NCBI GenBank assembly: GCA_025093985.1
Contig: JACAAK010000004.1
Span: 4,030,001-4,094,000, forward strand
Source of the DNA: Calvatia gigantea
Lineage: Eukaryota > Basidiomycota > Agaricomycetes > Agaricales > Lycoperdaceae
DNA length: 64,000 bases
Direction of reading: 5' to 3'
The notes under the pieces are model-generated. The model searched no databases, was not told the DNA's origin, and saw nothing but the letters and a program-made list of their open reading frames with translations. Shown here piece after piece: positions 33,285-43,350 of this stretch. The first letter of the stretch is position 1, and every line of letters begins with the position of its first letter. The position numbers were made by a program, and so were the translations under genes.

Positions 33285-35381
33285 ATGTTCTATTCAACGA
33301 CGCTTGTATTCCTTCTTGTTCTGTATCTTTTCACGTACGCACGGAGGAAAAAGTCCAGTGTGCGTTTCTTGAGTTCTTGCCAAAATCACCTTATTCTGAC
33401 CAGCTCTTGGATAGCTGGATAGAATCCCGACTATTGGTCCTTCTAGGACAATAACTTCTCATCTGGGCGCATTGTCCACCTTTTTTTATGGATACCAAAA
33501 GATTCAAGAAGGATACGAAAAAGTACACGCCTTCCAGCGAATCGCTCTTCCCCTATCTTCTAACCCTCTGTTTCAGTATCCTATCTTCAAGATTCGAAGA
33601 TACTTCTCGTGGCTCATAGTGGTTCACCGACCCGAATATCTGAGAGATATCGCGAGAGCCAGAGATGATCAAATTTCATTCCTTGACGCTCTTAACGAGG
33701 TAGATCCCCTTCTGCAGATTTTGTTAACAGGGTTAACGATCCACAGGGAGCGCAATTCGACTACACCATCGGCCCAGAGCTACATGCCAATTTATATCAC
33801 ATCAATATTGCTCGTGGTTCTATGACCCGAAACATCGCTATTCGCTTCGCTGATCTCCTCGACGAGACAAATAAAAGCCTCCATGACGTCTTGGGAGGAA
33901 CTAACATAGGTACAGCTTATTTAGCCTGTTGAGATCCTACCCGTTCCCTGAAAGCTCCCCTAGGCTGGACCGATGTGCCTTGCTATCACTCTGCCGTTCA
34001 GTATTATTTCGAGAGTCAGCAGTCGATTCTTTGTTGGTCGTGAACTCAGTGAGTCCTATAACATATCTGTGTAAATGTCCGCGACTTATTACCGTTGTCA
34101 GGCTCAAACCGAAGGTATAGGGATATAATGCAAGGTTACACTTTCCATATAACTACATGTGGCTTCGTTATTAGCCTTCTTCCCACTTGGCTTAAACCGT
34201 GAGCGTTAACTGAACGGAACTGTGAAGATATATCTTACTTTAGTACATTCCAGGATCGTCAACAAAGCCTTATTCGATTCCAAGGGAAAGCTTCGTGATG
34301 TCGAAGAATATCTACAGCCTATCATTGAGGAACGCCTTAAGCAGGGCACCATGGAAGAAACCTATGATGAATCCGTGAGTTGTTTTACCCAGGGCCATCC
34401 GACTCGTGTGGACCGTTTTCGTTGACAGAATGATATGATTACATGGCTGTGGAATGCTACCCCAGAAGACGAACGCACAGTCCGGAATATTGCAGTCCGT
34501 ATGATCTTTTTTAACATGGCAGCTATTCAAACTACTTCTTCTGTAAGTTCAATCCTGCCGAACCTTCTGCCTAGTCAGCCTGCCCATTTCTCCACTCTAG
34601 CTCTTAACCTACGTTCTATTTAACCTTGCTACCTATAATTCGTATATCAAACCTTTGCGAGAGGAAATATCTGCCACCGTAACAGCGGAAGGCTGGACAA
34701 GAGCGGCTATGGAAAATATGCGGAAGTTGGACAGCTTTATTAAAGAGTCTCAAAGACTTCATGGGTCTGATGCCGGTAAGGGCCACAACTGCAACGCCAG
34801 ACATCCTCATGCACAGATTTCTTGTATTAGCTATGGTAGGCAGATTGGCCATGAGCGACTTCACGTTTTCCGATGGTACTACCATCCCTAAGGGTTCTAC
34901 TCTAATTGTTGCGGGACGAGCAATCAATCACGACGAGGTAAGCCCTTTCCTTTCCTCTTGAGGGCCATGCTTACCTCCCACCCTATTTTCCAAGCGCTGT
35001 TATCCAAACCCCCAAGAATTTCAAGGGTTCCGTTTTGCAGAAAAAGAAGCTTCAAAATGGCAGATGACCGCTTTGAATCCAGAATTTATGACATTCGGAG
35101 TAGGGCGTCATGCATGGTATGTAATCTGACGTTTCCCATTCTACGTCCACGTTAAGAGTTCTTCCGAATTTCCGCGCAGCCCGGGACGGTTTTTTGCAAT
35201 AACGATAATAAAGGCTATCGTCGCGCGTATCCTATTGGAGTACGATATCAAGTTAGTTAATGAGCAGGCGGGGAGGCCGAAGAATCAATGGTTCACTGGG
35301 ATTTTTGTCGCACCAGATGAGAAGGCTTGCGTCTCATTGCGAAAAAGGGATGTCATGAATTTTCATCAGTCTGCATCGTGA
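33285..35381 (+). CDS. Cytochrome P450-2 (ent-kaurene-oxidase-like), one frame break
   Basis: Tandem paralogue of P450-1. Twelve exons: 33285-33359, 33415-33522, 33577-33699, 33747-33909, 33964-34048, 34102-34198, 34254-34374, 34429-34542, 34601-34775, 34831-34937, 34995-35116 and 35180-35381. Phases agree except that exon 5 is 85 nt where P450-1 has 84. One base too many lies in the TTT at 34007-34009. Without it the protein would be 496 aa. An N-terminal anchor (LVFLLVLYLFTYARRKK) points to the ER membrane. The I-helix region AAIQTTSS lacks the usual acidic residue of AGxDT, as is common in this family. KESQRLHGSD is the ExxR-region K-helix segment. The haem loop FGVGRHAC|PGRFF has the Cys ligand split across the last intron. 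Substrate unknown. Confidence 0.8.
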
Positions 35382-35943
35382 TCGGGTGTCGATCCTCGTC
35401 TCAAACCAAAGCCCCTGCCTCGTACATGGGTGTACTCACCAGGTTGCAACCATGAATTTCGTAATGTGATTACCCTTGCGGACAAATGTGAACAGGTTTT
35501 CTTCAGAACAATCTAATGCAGCCGAAATGCCTGTGTAGCTTGCCGGCCGTGGGTTGTATGAACGTGATTTTCAGAGCTTATCACGGATAAGGTCCCTCAT
35601 AAGGGGGATAAGAATTTGCATTTGAAGAAGCGGAAAGGCACAAATATTTTTTCCGAGCGATCAATCAAAGAGGGGAGGTGGGGTATTACGTAACCTTGTC
35701 TCACGGGTTGTGCACTTCCACTCAGCCTGTTTACCGCTCCCGACACACATGCGTCTCACACGCGTTCTCCTGAGCGGGAATGCCGGTAACATTAACCGTG
35801 GTTAGAAGCTTGTAAGCCAAGGTGAAATTTTCTCCATTTTGGGTGCAAAACGTGCTGAGACATTACCCGGCCTAGTATCCGTGTCTCAGTGTGGCGACGC
35901 GGAATACCTCGTTAGCTTGCCAAGCGGCCCCCGGCCTAGGAGA
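35382..35943. other. Spacer upstream of phytase 2
   Basis: Non-coding as far as I can see. The frame of phytase 2 exon 1 is open back to about 35839 but without an ATG, so a further upstream exon cannot be excluded. Confidence 0.4.
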
Positions 35944-37788
35944 ATGAGAATTCGCCCCCAGAGAAGCTTGCAGAGCGACGCGTTCACACAGGCAGAAGAT
36001 GGAATATTTAAGGTGCTGAAACGCAACAAGCAGGCCCCCATTTGGGTCTTCGCCATGGTCATCCTTTCTTCCTGTATCACCCTTCTCGTCTTCATCCATG
36101 CTACTACCTCCGTAAAGGGTAGCATAAGTTTACTTCAGCCGCAGGGGTCTCCTGCCAAAATCTTGAAAGACCTACTCTTCGCGCCGCTGTCAGTTGTGGA
36201 GAGTTGGGGACAATATTCCCCTGAATACCCCGTCAAAATTTATCGCCAACCTCCCGAGGAATGTAAGATCACACAGGTACGCAAACCTTATTGATTACTT
36301 GTTCCTGTGCTCATCATTTCGTCAAGGTCAACATTGTAGGTTCCTGAACGCTCCCAAGTCGGGGAGATGGGTTGCTTACCAACAATTTCTTAGTTAAAAC
36401 GCCATGGCGCGCGCTTCCCAACAAGTGGCGCTACCAAGCGTATTCTGTCGGGTGTGAACAAGCTGAAGTCTGCCACATCTTTCACCGACCCGCGTTTGCA
36501 ATTCTTGAAGCAATACACGTATGACCTCGACACCGATGTCCTCGTTCCGTTTGGGGCTTTGCAGTAAGTGCCGTCTTGCAAAAATGAGGCCAGGTGCCTT
36601 ATTGATCATCCCTTCCCTCGTAGATCTTTTATTGCTGGACAATCCACATTCGCTCGTTACGCGCACCTTGTCGGCCCCGCCAACCTTCCGTTTGTTCGTG
36701 CTTCGGACAGTCCACGAGTTATCGATAGTGCCACCAACTGGACTACCGGTGGGTGTTTTGGCAACACACTTGGCAATCCATCATTTTAACCCCTTGACAG
36801 GTTTCTCATTTGCTAGCCTCCATCATCTCAATCCAGTGCTTTCCGTGGTGATGTCAGAAGAGGTCAATGAACCACCTACTTTCGGTTTCGCCACCTGGGG
36901 CTGATTTTTTGCACTTCTAGTCCTACTGCGAATAACACCCTTGATGATTCCGGCTGTCCTCTGGCAGGTGACTCTGATGAACATGTGAATGCCTGGGTCG
37001 ATATCTACGCTACCCCAATCGCGGAACGACTCAATTCTCGCGCTTTGGGAATGACAGCGAATCTAACCGCGACTGATGTGCACAACTTGATCTCCTTGTG
37101 TCCCTTCGAGAGCGTCGCGAAGCAGAAGCTGAGCCAGTTCTGTCAACTCTTCGAACCACAAGAGTTTGCGAGTTTCGAGTGGGGTCTGAATCTTGACAAG
37201 TATTACGGTACTGGGTGCGTTGAAACATCCGACCTTCCTCCATCCTCATCGATCTGATTTATCTTTGTCCATATTAAAGATACGGCCAACCTGTCGGTGG
37301 CCGCGTGCAAGGGGTCGGATATGTCAATGAGCTGATCGCTAGGCTTACCAACTCGCCCGTTCGAGACAATACCCAGACGAATAGAACCCTGACGTCAAAT
37401 CCTGCCACATTCCCCTTGGGTCGCTCCATATACGCCGACTTCTCGCATGACAACCAGATGATCGCGATCTACGCCGCTATGGGTTTATTGAATGAACACC
37501 ACGAAGTCCTCAGCACCACCAAGATCAACCCGAAGACCGAATGGGATGCGTCCGATATTGTTGCTTTTTCCTCGGAGATGGTTGTTGAACGCTTGTCTTG
37601 TGCCTGGAAATCGGCCCGGGGTAAAGCGGAGGATAATGTGAGGGTTTTGATTGACGATGCTGTGCAAGCCGTTAAGCTTCTGTGGTGGAGATAAGGATGG
37701 TTTCTGTAAGCTTTCGAAGTTTGTGGAGAGTCAGAGCTATGCTAGGAATGATGGCGAGGGTGATTTTGAGAAGTGTTTCGCGGCTTGA
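35944..37788 (+). CDS. Histidine acid phosphatase / phytase 2, membrane-anchored
   Basis: Second histidine acid phosphatase. Exons 35944-36276, 36327-36335, 36394-36563, 36624-36748, 36801-36852, 36921-37214 and 37280-37694 sum to 1398 nt (465 aa). The N-terminal TM helix is at residues 31-53 (APIWVFAMVILSSCITLLVF), again a type II anchor. The catalytic RHGARFP is canonical (residues 117-123), as is FSHDNQ. PFVRASDS..VIDSA and DNTQTNRTL are also present. Exon 2 is a 9-nt micro-exon encoding Val-Asn-Ile, the residues before the RHG motif; phytase 1 carries these three codons in exon 1. The in-frame stop at 37694 cuts the conserved C-terminus. An open frame continues to 37788 with FCGGDKDGF and YARNDGEGDFEKCF, one base out of phase at TT 37678-37679. 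The intron 5 donor GTCAGA is chosen to match the VVI..NNTLDD family motif. Confidence 0.85.
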
Positions 37789-39740
37789 GCAATACGCCAT
37801 CTGCGATCATGTTATCAGCATTAGTACCACATTTTCATTAATCTAAGAAGTTAACATTTCTGCATGTGTCCTAATAGATGTTGCTATTGTGCTGAACCCA
37901 GAGGAATACCTTCCGAACCCTTGGACTACGAGAAGCATCAGCATGTCAGCCGTCTATCCCAATTATTGATAAGATGAACGGGCGGTCGTTTCACCAACGC
38001 ACACCAGTTGGTGAACATCTCCACAGTTGGTCAACTGATGCACAAGCCGTCGAGGTGGCTTGACGTCACCCCAGGTACACCGATAGAGAACACACGTACT
38101 TGACCATCAGGCATCCAGGCACCATGGTATCATGGGCGGAACCCCGCTCTGATCTTCGACAGTTGGCATCAAAGCAGCGATAGCTCCGTCCGACTTTGGG
38201 AATTTTTAGTGAACTCAACATTGGAACATCGGCGTTCGACTTCGGCAAGGTTTCCATCCCTCGGATTGACGGCCGAAGAGCAATCGAGCGCCCGCCACCG
38301 TTTTGGGCGTGCACCAAAACCCCCCACGGTAATTGGAAGGAGGGTCATGAGGTACCACGGTTGGACATAACTTGTGGTTCTAGGTTTCCCGTGTGACGGG
38401 GCTGGTCATGAGAAACCTTAATGCAAACGTTGTTGGATATAGCTCAGAAAACCTAAAAATAGTTATAGCAGGTGAGATGGAGCTGCTAGAAGAAACTCCA
38501 AGAAAGGAACGCCAGTCCCATTGTCCGGAAGTTCTGAGAAAAGATCGTTCAAAATGGCACTTTAAACTCTGTTTTGTTCACTAGAATCCACAGACAGAAG
38601 ACTGCGGGCCCCAGTCTCATTCCTACTTACGAGAGGGCAGTGGATCTTGTCCACGGGGATCAGGCGGTCCGTCCTTGAGAAGGTGCAAAATTGGTGCCCG
38701 GCGGTTCGTGCCCCCCTGTGGCTCCTGACGACCATCTCAAAGAAGAAAGAAGGAATCTCGCATAGCGGATTAACTCTTCGATACGTTGTGTCCTTGTCAA
38801 ATCCGCCAGGAAAAAGCCAATAACAAGTGGCATAATTACAGAGGAAATATCAACACTGTCAGTACGTTCTTGATTTGCGGCGCCGCCGCTACAGGTAGAC
38901 TGACATTGCTCGAACCCTGCGAATGAGGATCTTCTGTAGGCTATAATGTGGAGGAATCAACAGATATCCTTGGAGTTTAGCCTACTTCAGCGCCGCAGCA
39001 CACAACGCCGCTTTGGGTTCAGGCGGATGTGCAAAGCGAAAAGAAGCAGGAAGATAAACAACTAAACTCCCATATCATCCACAAACCATAGCACACGGCC
39101 TCGGTCGAGATTTGGCTTCCTCACACGTTGTCTTCGCACCCCCTCTCACCGATGAGGGTTACCATCCTTGAGAACTCCAGTCTTTCCAATATCACTCGTT
39201 CCAACACCTCCACGAAAATCCACGCCTCTGAGTATTCCTGTTGTCCTTTGTCGTGACCAGTGTGAGAGGAAATATGTCCCAGTGTTGGGCTGCGGAAAGG
39301 GTTACATATCTTTGATTGAGAATGTGGGACCCTAGATAGGTCGGGTGCAATCGATATCGAACTATCCACCAGCCCTCACACACGCCTCCACTGGTTAGGT
39401 CTTAATTTTGGAGAGTTTTCCCCTTTCAAGCAGGCCTCGTAGTAATTTTGCGTGTGTGTTATTCGGCAATCAACATAAATACGAACTCCAGTTAGAGTCT
39501 GAAGGCGATATGTCTAGTCTGGCGTGGCAGCTTCGAGAATACGTGTACTAGGGTGGGAGTAGGTAGCCCCAAACATGGAATGGGTGGACTGCGAGGGATG
39601 GGAGTTTAATGAGTTGCGATGTTGGGAGTGGAATCCATATCTATCCCTGTTACCTTCCTTTGTCTCTCAAATATGCCGCGGCCCGCGTATAAGTGACGTA
39701 TTTATCTTTGGTGTCGTGGAACTTGAGAAGAAGTTCAAAG
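37789..39740. other. Intergenic, no gene seen
   Basis: About 2 kb with only short ORFs on both strands, none with family motifs or conserved splice structure. No repeat or RNA gene recognised. Confidence 0.45.
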
Positions 39741-39754
39741 AAAACACATGAGAG

Positions 39755-39761
39755 TATAAAA
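39755..39761 (+). promoter_or_regulatory. TATA box of the Ato-type transporter gene
   Basis: TATAAAA in the context GAGTATAAAAACGCC, 105 bases before the start codon at 39866, followed by a pyrimidine-rich CCTCTCTTCCCC leader typical of fungal transcription starts. Confidence 0.55.
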
Positions 39762-39865
39762 ACGCCCCTGGAAGGGCAAGTGGAGTCTCATCGGTTCTAC
39801 CGTTCGCCTCTCTTCCCCCTCAGATAACTTTTGCGCCTACCTCACGAACTTCGAGTTTTATTAAG

Positions 39866-40788
39866 ATGTCGGACAGCAGCGCCAAGGATGTCAAGGATGT
39901 TGAGAAGGCTCAGGTCCAGAATAACCACAGCCTCGAGTATGGTGCCCCGAGGCCAGGGAGACGCCGCATGGCCAACCCTGCACCAATGTGAGTGCGACCC
40001 CACTGCAGCAGGCGAGGAGGTTTATCGAACTTTGGTGAACCTTGGCAGTGGGTTGTTCTCTTTCGCGGGGACGACTTTCTTGTTGTCGCTCTTCCTCCTA
40101 CACACCCGAGGTGTTCAATCGCCTAATGTGGTCATCGGTATGGGGCTCTTTGGTGGTGGGCTCGCCCAACTGCTATGTGGTATGTGGGAAGTCCCCCACG
40201 GAAACGTCTTCGGGGCAACTGGTAAGAACCTCACTTAATTCTCCATGCATAAATGCCAGTACTCAAGGAAGTTGAAGCATTTACGGCATACGGAGCCTTC
40301 TGGATGTCCTATGCAACGATTTTCATCCCTGGTTCGGGTGTCGTGGCATCATTTGAAGGTAATACGGACGAATTCAACAACGCATTTGGACTGTACTTGA
40401 TAGTGTGGTTTGTGATCACTGTTCTCTTCATGTGCGTACCTTCTGCCGATCAACACAAACCGAGGCGGATATTGAACGACACAAAATTCTTATTATAGCT
40501 TCCCTGTGGCAAGAAAGAGCATCGCGTTTAGTAGTTTTATTGTCATCTCTTTCTCTCGCATTGTTGCTGTTGTCGGTCGGAACATGGAATCAGATGGCTT
40601 ACGTGAGTATTCTAAGATATTAACAAAACGACCGACTGACACACGGATTTCCAGTGTCAACAAGGCAGGTGCTGTTTGGGGAGTGATTACCGGTATTATT
40701 CGCATTCTATATCGGAGTTAGCATGATGATGGAGGCGGAGAGCAAGCCACTATTCCGCCTTCCGCTAGGTGTCTTGTCGGAGGATTGA
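39866..40788 (+). CDS. GPR1/FUN34/YaaH (Ato) family acetate/ammonia transporter
   Basis: Plasma-membrane transporter family; characterised fungal members move acetate or are linked to ammonia export. Exons 39866-39987, 40049-40221, 40278-40431, 40518-40602 and 40665-40721 (196 aa in this frame). The family signature NPAP(I)G sits across intron 1, followed by LFSFAGTTFLLSLFLL, NVVIGMGLFGGGLAQLLCGM and YGAFWMSYATIFIPGSG, so the assignment is firm. Acceptors of introns 2, 3 and 4 are chosen to maintain the family alignment (each AAG) and are less certain. The frame shifts in the last TM segment. One extra base in TT 40699-40700 turns AFYIGVSMM into a stop at 40721; the alternative frame continues through FRLPLGVLSED to 40788, which is the expected family end. 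Confidence 0.85.
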
Positions 40789-41019
40789 GTCTCCTGCTAC
40801 TGGGGGGTAGTTGTAACTGACAATGTCTTGATATTTTCCCTTACGTGGTGGGAATGATACCACAGGCTTCCAACAAGTTCACCTCTGGGAATGTAGCATG
40901 AGAAAGCGCCAACAAAATTCATCCAATGACACCCATGGCATTCATCCGTCTTCCAGCCCACCATGTTCAAGTAATAAAATTTTGACTTTCTTCCTTCCGC
41001 TACCGCTAAGGCGGGTTAG
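40789..41019. other. Ato 3' flank
   Basis: Non-coding, no repeat recognised. Confidence 0.4.
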
Positions 41020-41223
41020 AATCAAGGCCTCATTGTCTTTCGGATACTCCAACTGGCACTACCACTCTCAAGTATGATGGGATGATGCTCTGTTCCGGAG
41101 CATGTGAGTGAAATGACTGATCATATCTGGATCATCCAGGTTTTGAGTGTCCTTTCCTTGATGTTCTAGCCAGGAACGAGCTTGGGGCCAATCGGTCTTC
41201 TAACCAGCTAACCACTTTGACAT
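41020..41223 (-). pseudogene. MSK small-protein family, nonsense-mutated copy
   Basis: The minus strand from ATG 41223 reads MSKWLAGW then a TAG, then in the same frame KTDWPQARSWLEHQGKDTQ, LDDPDMISHFTHML. This matches the intact gene at 21613 (WLEHQGIDVQN, DMVSHFTSMIW). A second stop follows and similarity ends near 41020 with QLEYPKDNE, which matches the copy at 63.4 kb (LEYPKGHE). The short stretch before the ATG is also alike in the two minus-strand copies. Confidence 0.65.
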
Positions 41224-43340
41224 TGTCAGGACTAATCAATGGGTAAGACAACTGATGGCGTTAACAGGTTGGTTGGACGTACAGAATAACTTTGTCAAGA
41301 AGAGATGTTGAAAAGGTGGATGAGTCAATTTCTCTTGAGACAAAAGGGTATGAGTGTCTCACTGTGGGTTATGTTGTGTGAACAAGTAAACACACTGCGA
41401 AAAAGCCCAGTATCAACCTTCTGTCCTGGTTAGGCCTGGTCGGAAGGTTGGGTTTTGAGGCATCATTTTTCGATGAATACATAGGAGCGATTACTGCAGG
41501 GAAATTTTGTTTCTAGTGATAGGATGCATCAAAAAAAAATGATAGAAATATGTAAAAATCTTGAGATTGGTGAGAAGGTACGCCCAATTGCGATTTGAAT
41601 TTTGTTTTGCTTACGGTGCCCACATCGGTTGAATAAGCCATAGGCTTATTTCCAGTCACCTATCCACACCCACCACAACCCGTCCTGGCACCTCCTCTTC
41701 TAAGAAGCTCAAAGATCTTCTTTGGTTCGATATTACAACCTCATCGCTTGAGGGCGAGTCTTGGGACCCATCCCGCCAATTGTTCAAGGATAATGCATGG
41801 CGCTACCATGCATCCAAGAATGGTCTCTCAAGTCATGCACTGATGGCTCCTGGAATTTGATCACTGATGAGAAGTTGGCCAGCCTGAGCATGGTATGTAC
41901 GTCCCGTTGATGGAGTCAAGCTCGGGTTTGCTGTTGGCAAGGTACTTCTGTCTTGGTTTGGGTATCCGCAGGAGGTTTCTAAGTGGGGATGTGGTGAGAA
42001 GTGGTTGGAGGTCGGGAGCCTTGTTGTCGGGCCCTCTTTGAACATGCATTCCTTATGGCGAATTCTGACACCCTTTCTCTAGTACCATCATGAAGGAGTC
42101 ACAGGACGGAGCGGATCGTGTACCTGGTGGTTTCCCTCGTGCTGGCGCTAAAGATAGGCGCCGGTGTCAGAGAAAGTGACAGAAGGAACACTCATCTAGC
42201 CTCGATTATCCTCTATTTATTTTCTTGGCAACGTGAGCTATTGGAAACTGGGTTTGTAAAATTACGGGTAGGTCCAAATCACATACTGCTGAGGGTTTGG
42301 GTTTCACTCGGGGTAGGGATAGGGAGTACTTGGCAGTCTGCAGGTGTGCGATGAGGGCCGGTTAAACGGGAGGTAGAGGATGGAGATTAGTACCATACTT
42401 AGCGTATTTGTGCGCGAAAGGATGCGGCCCATGGACGATGCACACTCTTATTTTATGTTTTTTGCGATTGGGAATGGTTTGTCGTGTCGACAACCTGAGT
42501 TTTACGAAGGGGTTGCGGGTTTAGCACTGATACTGGGTTTTGAGTGAGTTGGTTTTTTAACGTCTAGCTGTCTGACTAACGGTGATGACTCCAGAGGAAG
42601 CTTACTCGGAGTGGTGGAGCACATGAAAAACCAAAGATAGCGCAAAGTCCCGGAAATTGGGCTTACCCTCATGGCTAATCTTGGCTGTGTCCCGGGACGA
42701 TCATGTGGGAAAGCGAGGGACGAGCACGTTTGATAAAGTCGTAGAGAGCGACCTAAGTATTGAACGTCAAAATTCGGGGATCTGAAGACCTCGCATCGCT
42801 TAGGGGTTGCGTTGTCGATACTTTACTCAGATAAATGAGTCAGTGTGAGCTTCATCCAGAGCGACAAAAAGATATCTATAATTGATGGAATTACATACCT
42901 TGCAGAGGACAAAGAGGGTGGTCGACGGCACCGGGTACATCAGTAGATGTGTCCCATTCGTTCACACAAAGAAATAGGAAGGGCGGGAACTTACACACGG
43001 TGCGCGAGAACAGAATCACTCATCATCAAACTTCGATAGATTGGATTTGGCCAGACATGAATGAAACTTGCGGGAGTTCTAGACCTGAATTAACGGGACT
43101 ATAGGGTAACTTACTTAGGCCAATGATTAGTGCGTAATGACGACGGGCTCTATGTGCGAAAAAAAGAAAGGGGATGAAAGCTGCGTAAGCAATTCCCGAA
43201 AAACCCAGAATCTGAACATCAGGTCATTGTCACAAACACGTCACAACTTAATCTTCCCTTCATCCTCGTCCACTCATCCTCTTCCTCCCTCTTCCCAATA
43301 GCGCCGCCGTATAACCCACACCGGCCGCCCTCTGCGGCAA
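41224..43340. other. Intergenic, no gene seen
   Basis: Two kilobases with scattered short ORFs and A-runs (41531-41539). The plus-strand frame near 41690-41830 looks codon-like over about 45 residues but has no recognisable motif and no splice context, so it is not called. The last 100 bases are the pyrimidine-rich leader of the BOI gene. Confidence 0.4.
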
Positions 43341-43350
43341 GTATTTTGCA

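Noticed and set aside
35839..35943. N-terminal extension of phytase 2 from a TTG codon
   Set aside because: There is no ATG in this part. The first in-frame ATG is 35944 and leaves a complete TM anchor.
41690..41830. Possible exon with a codon-like frame
   Set aside because: About 45 residues with no family resemblance and no matching splice partners.
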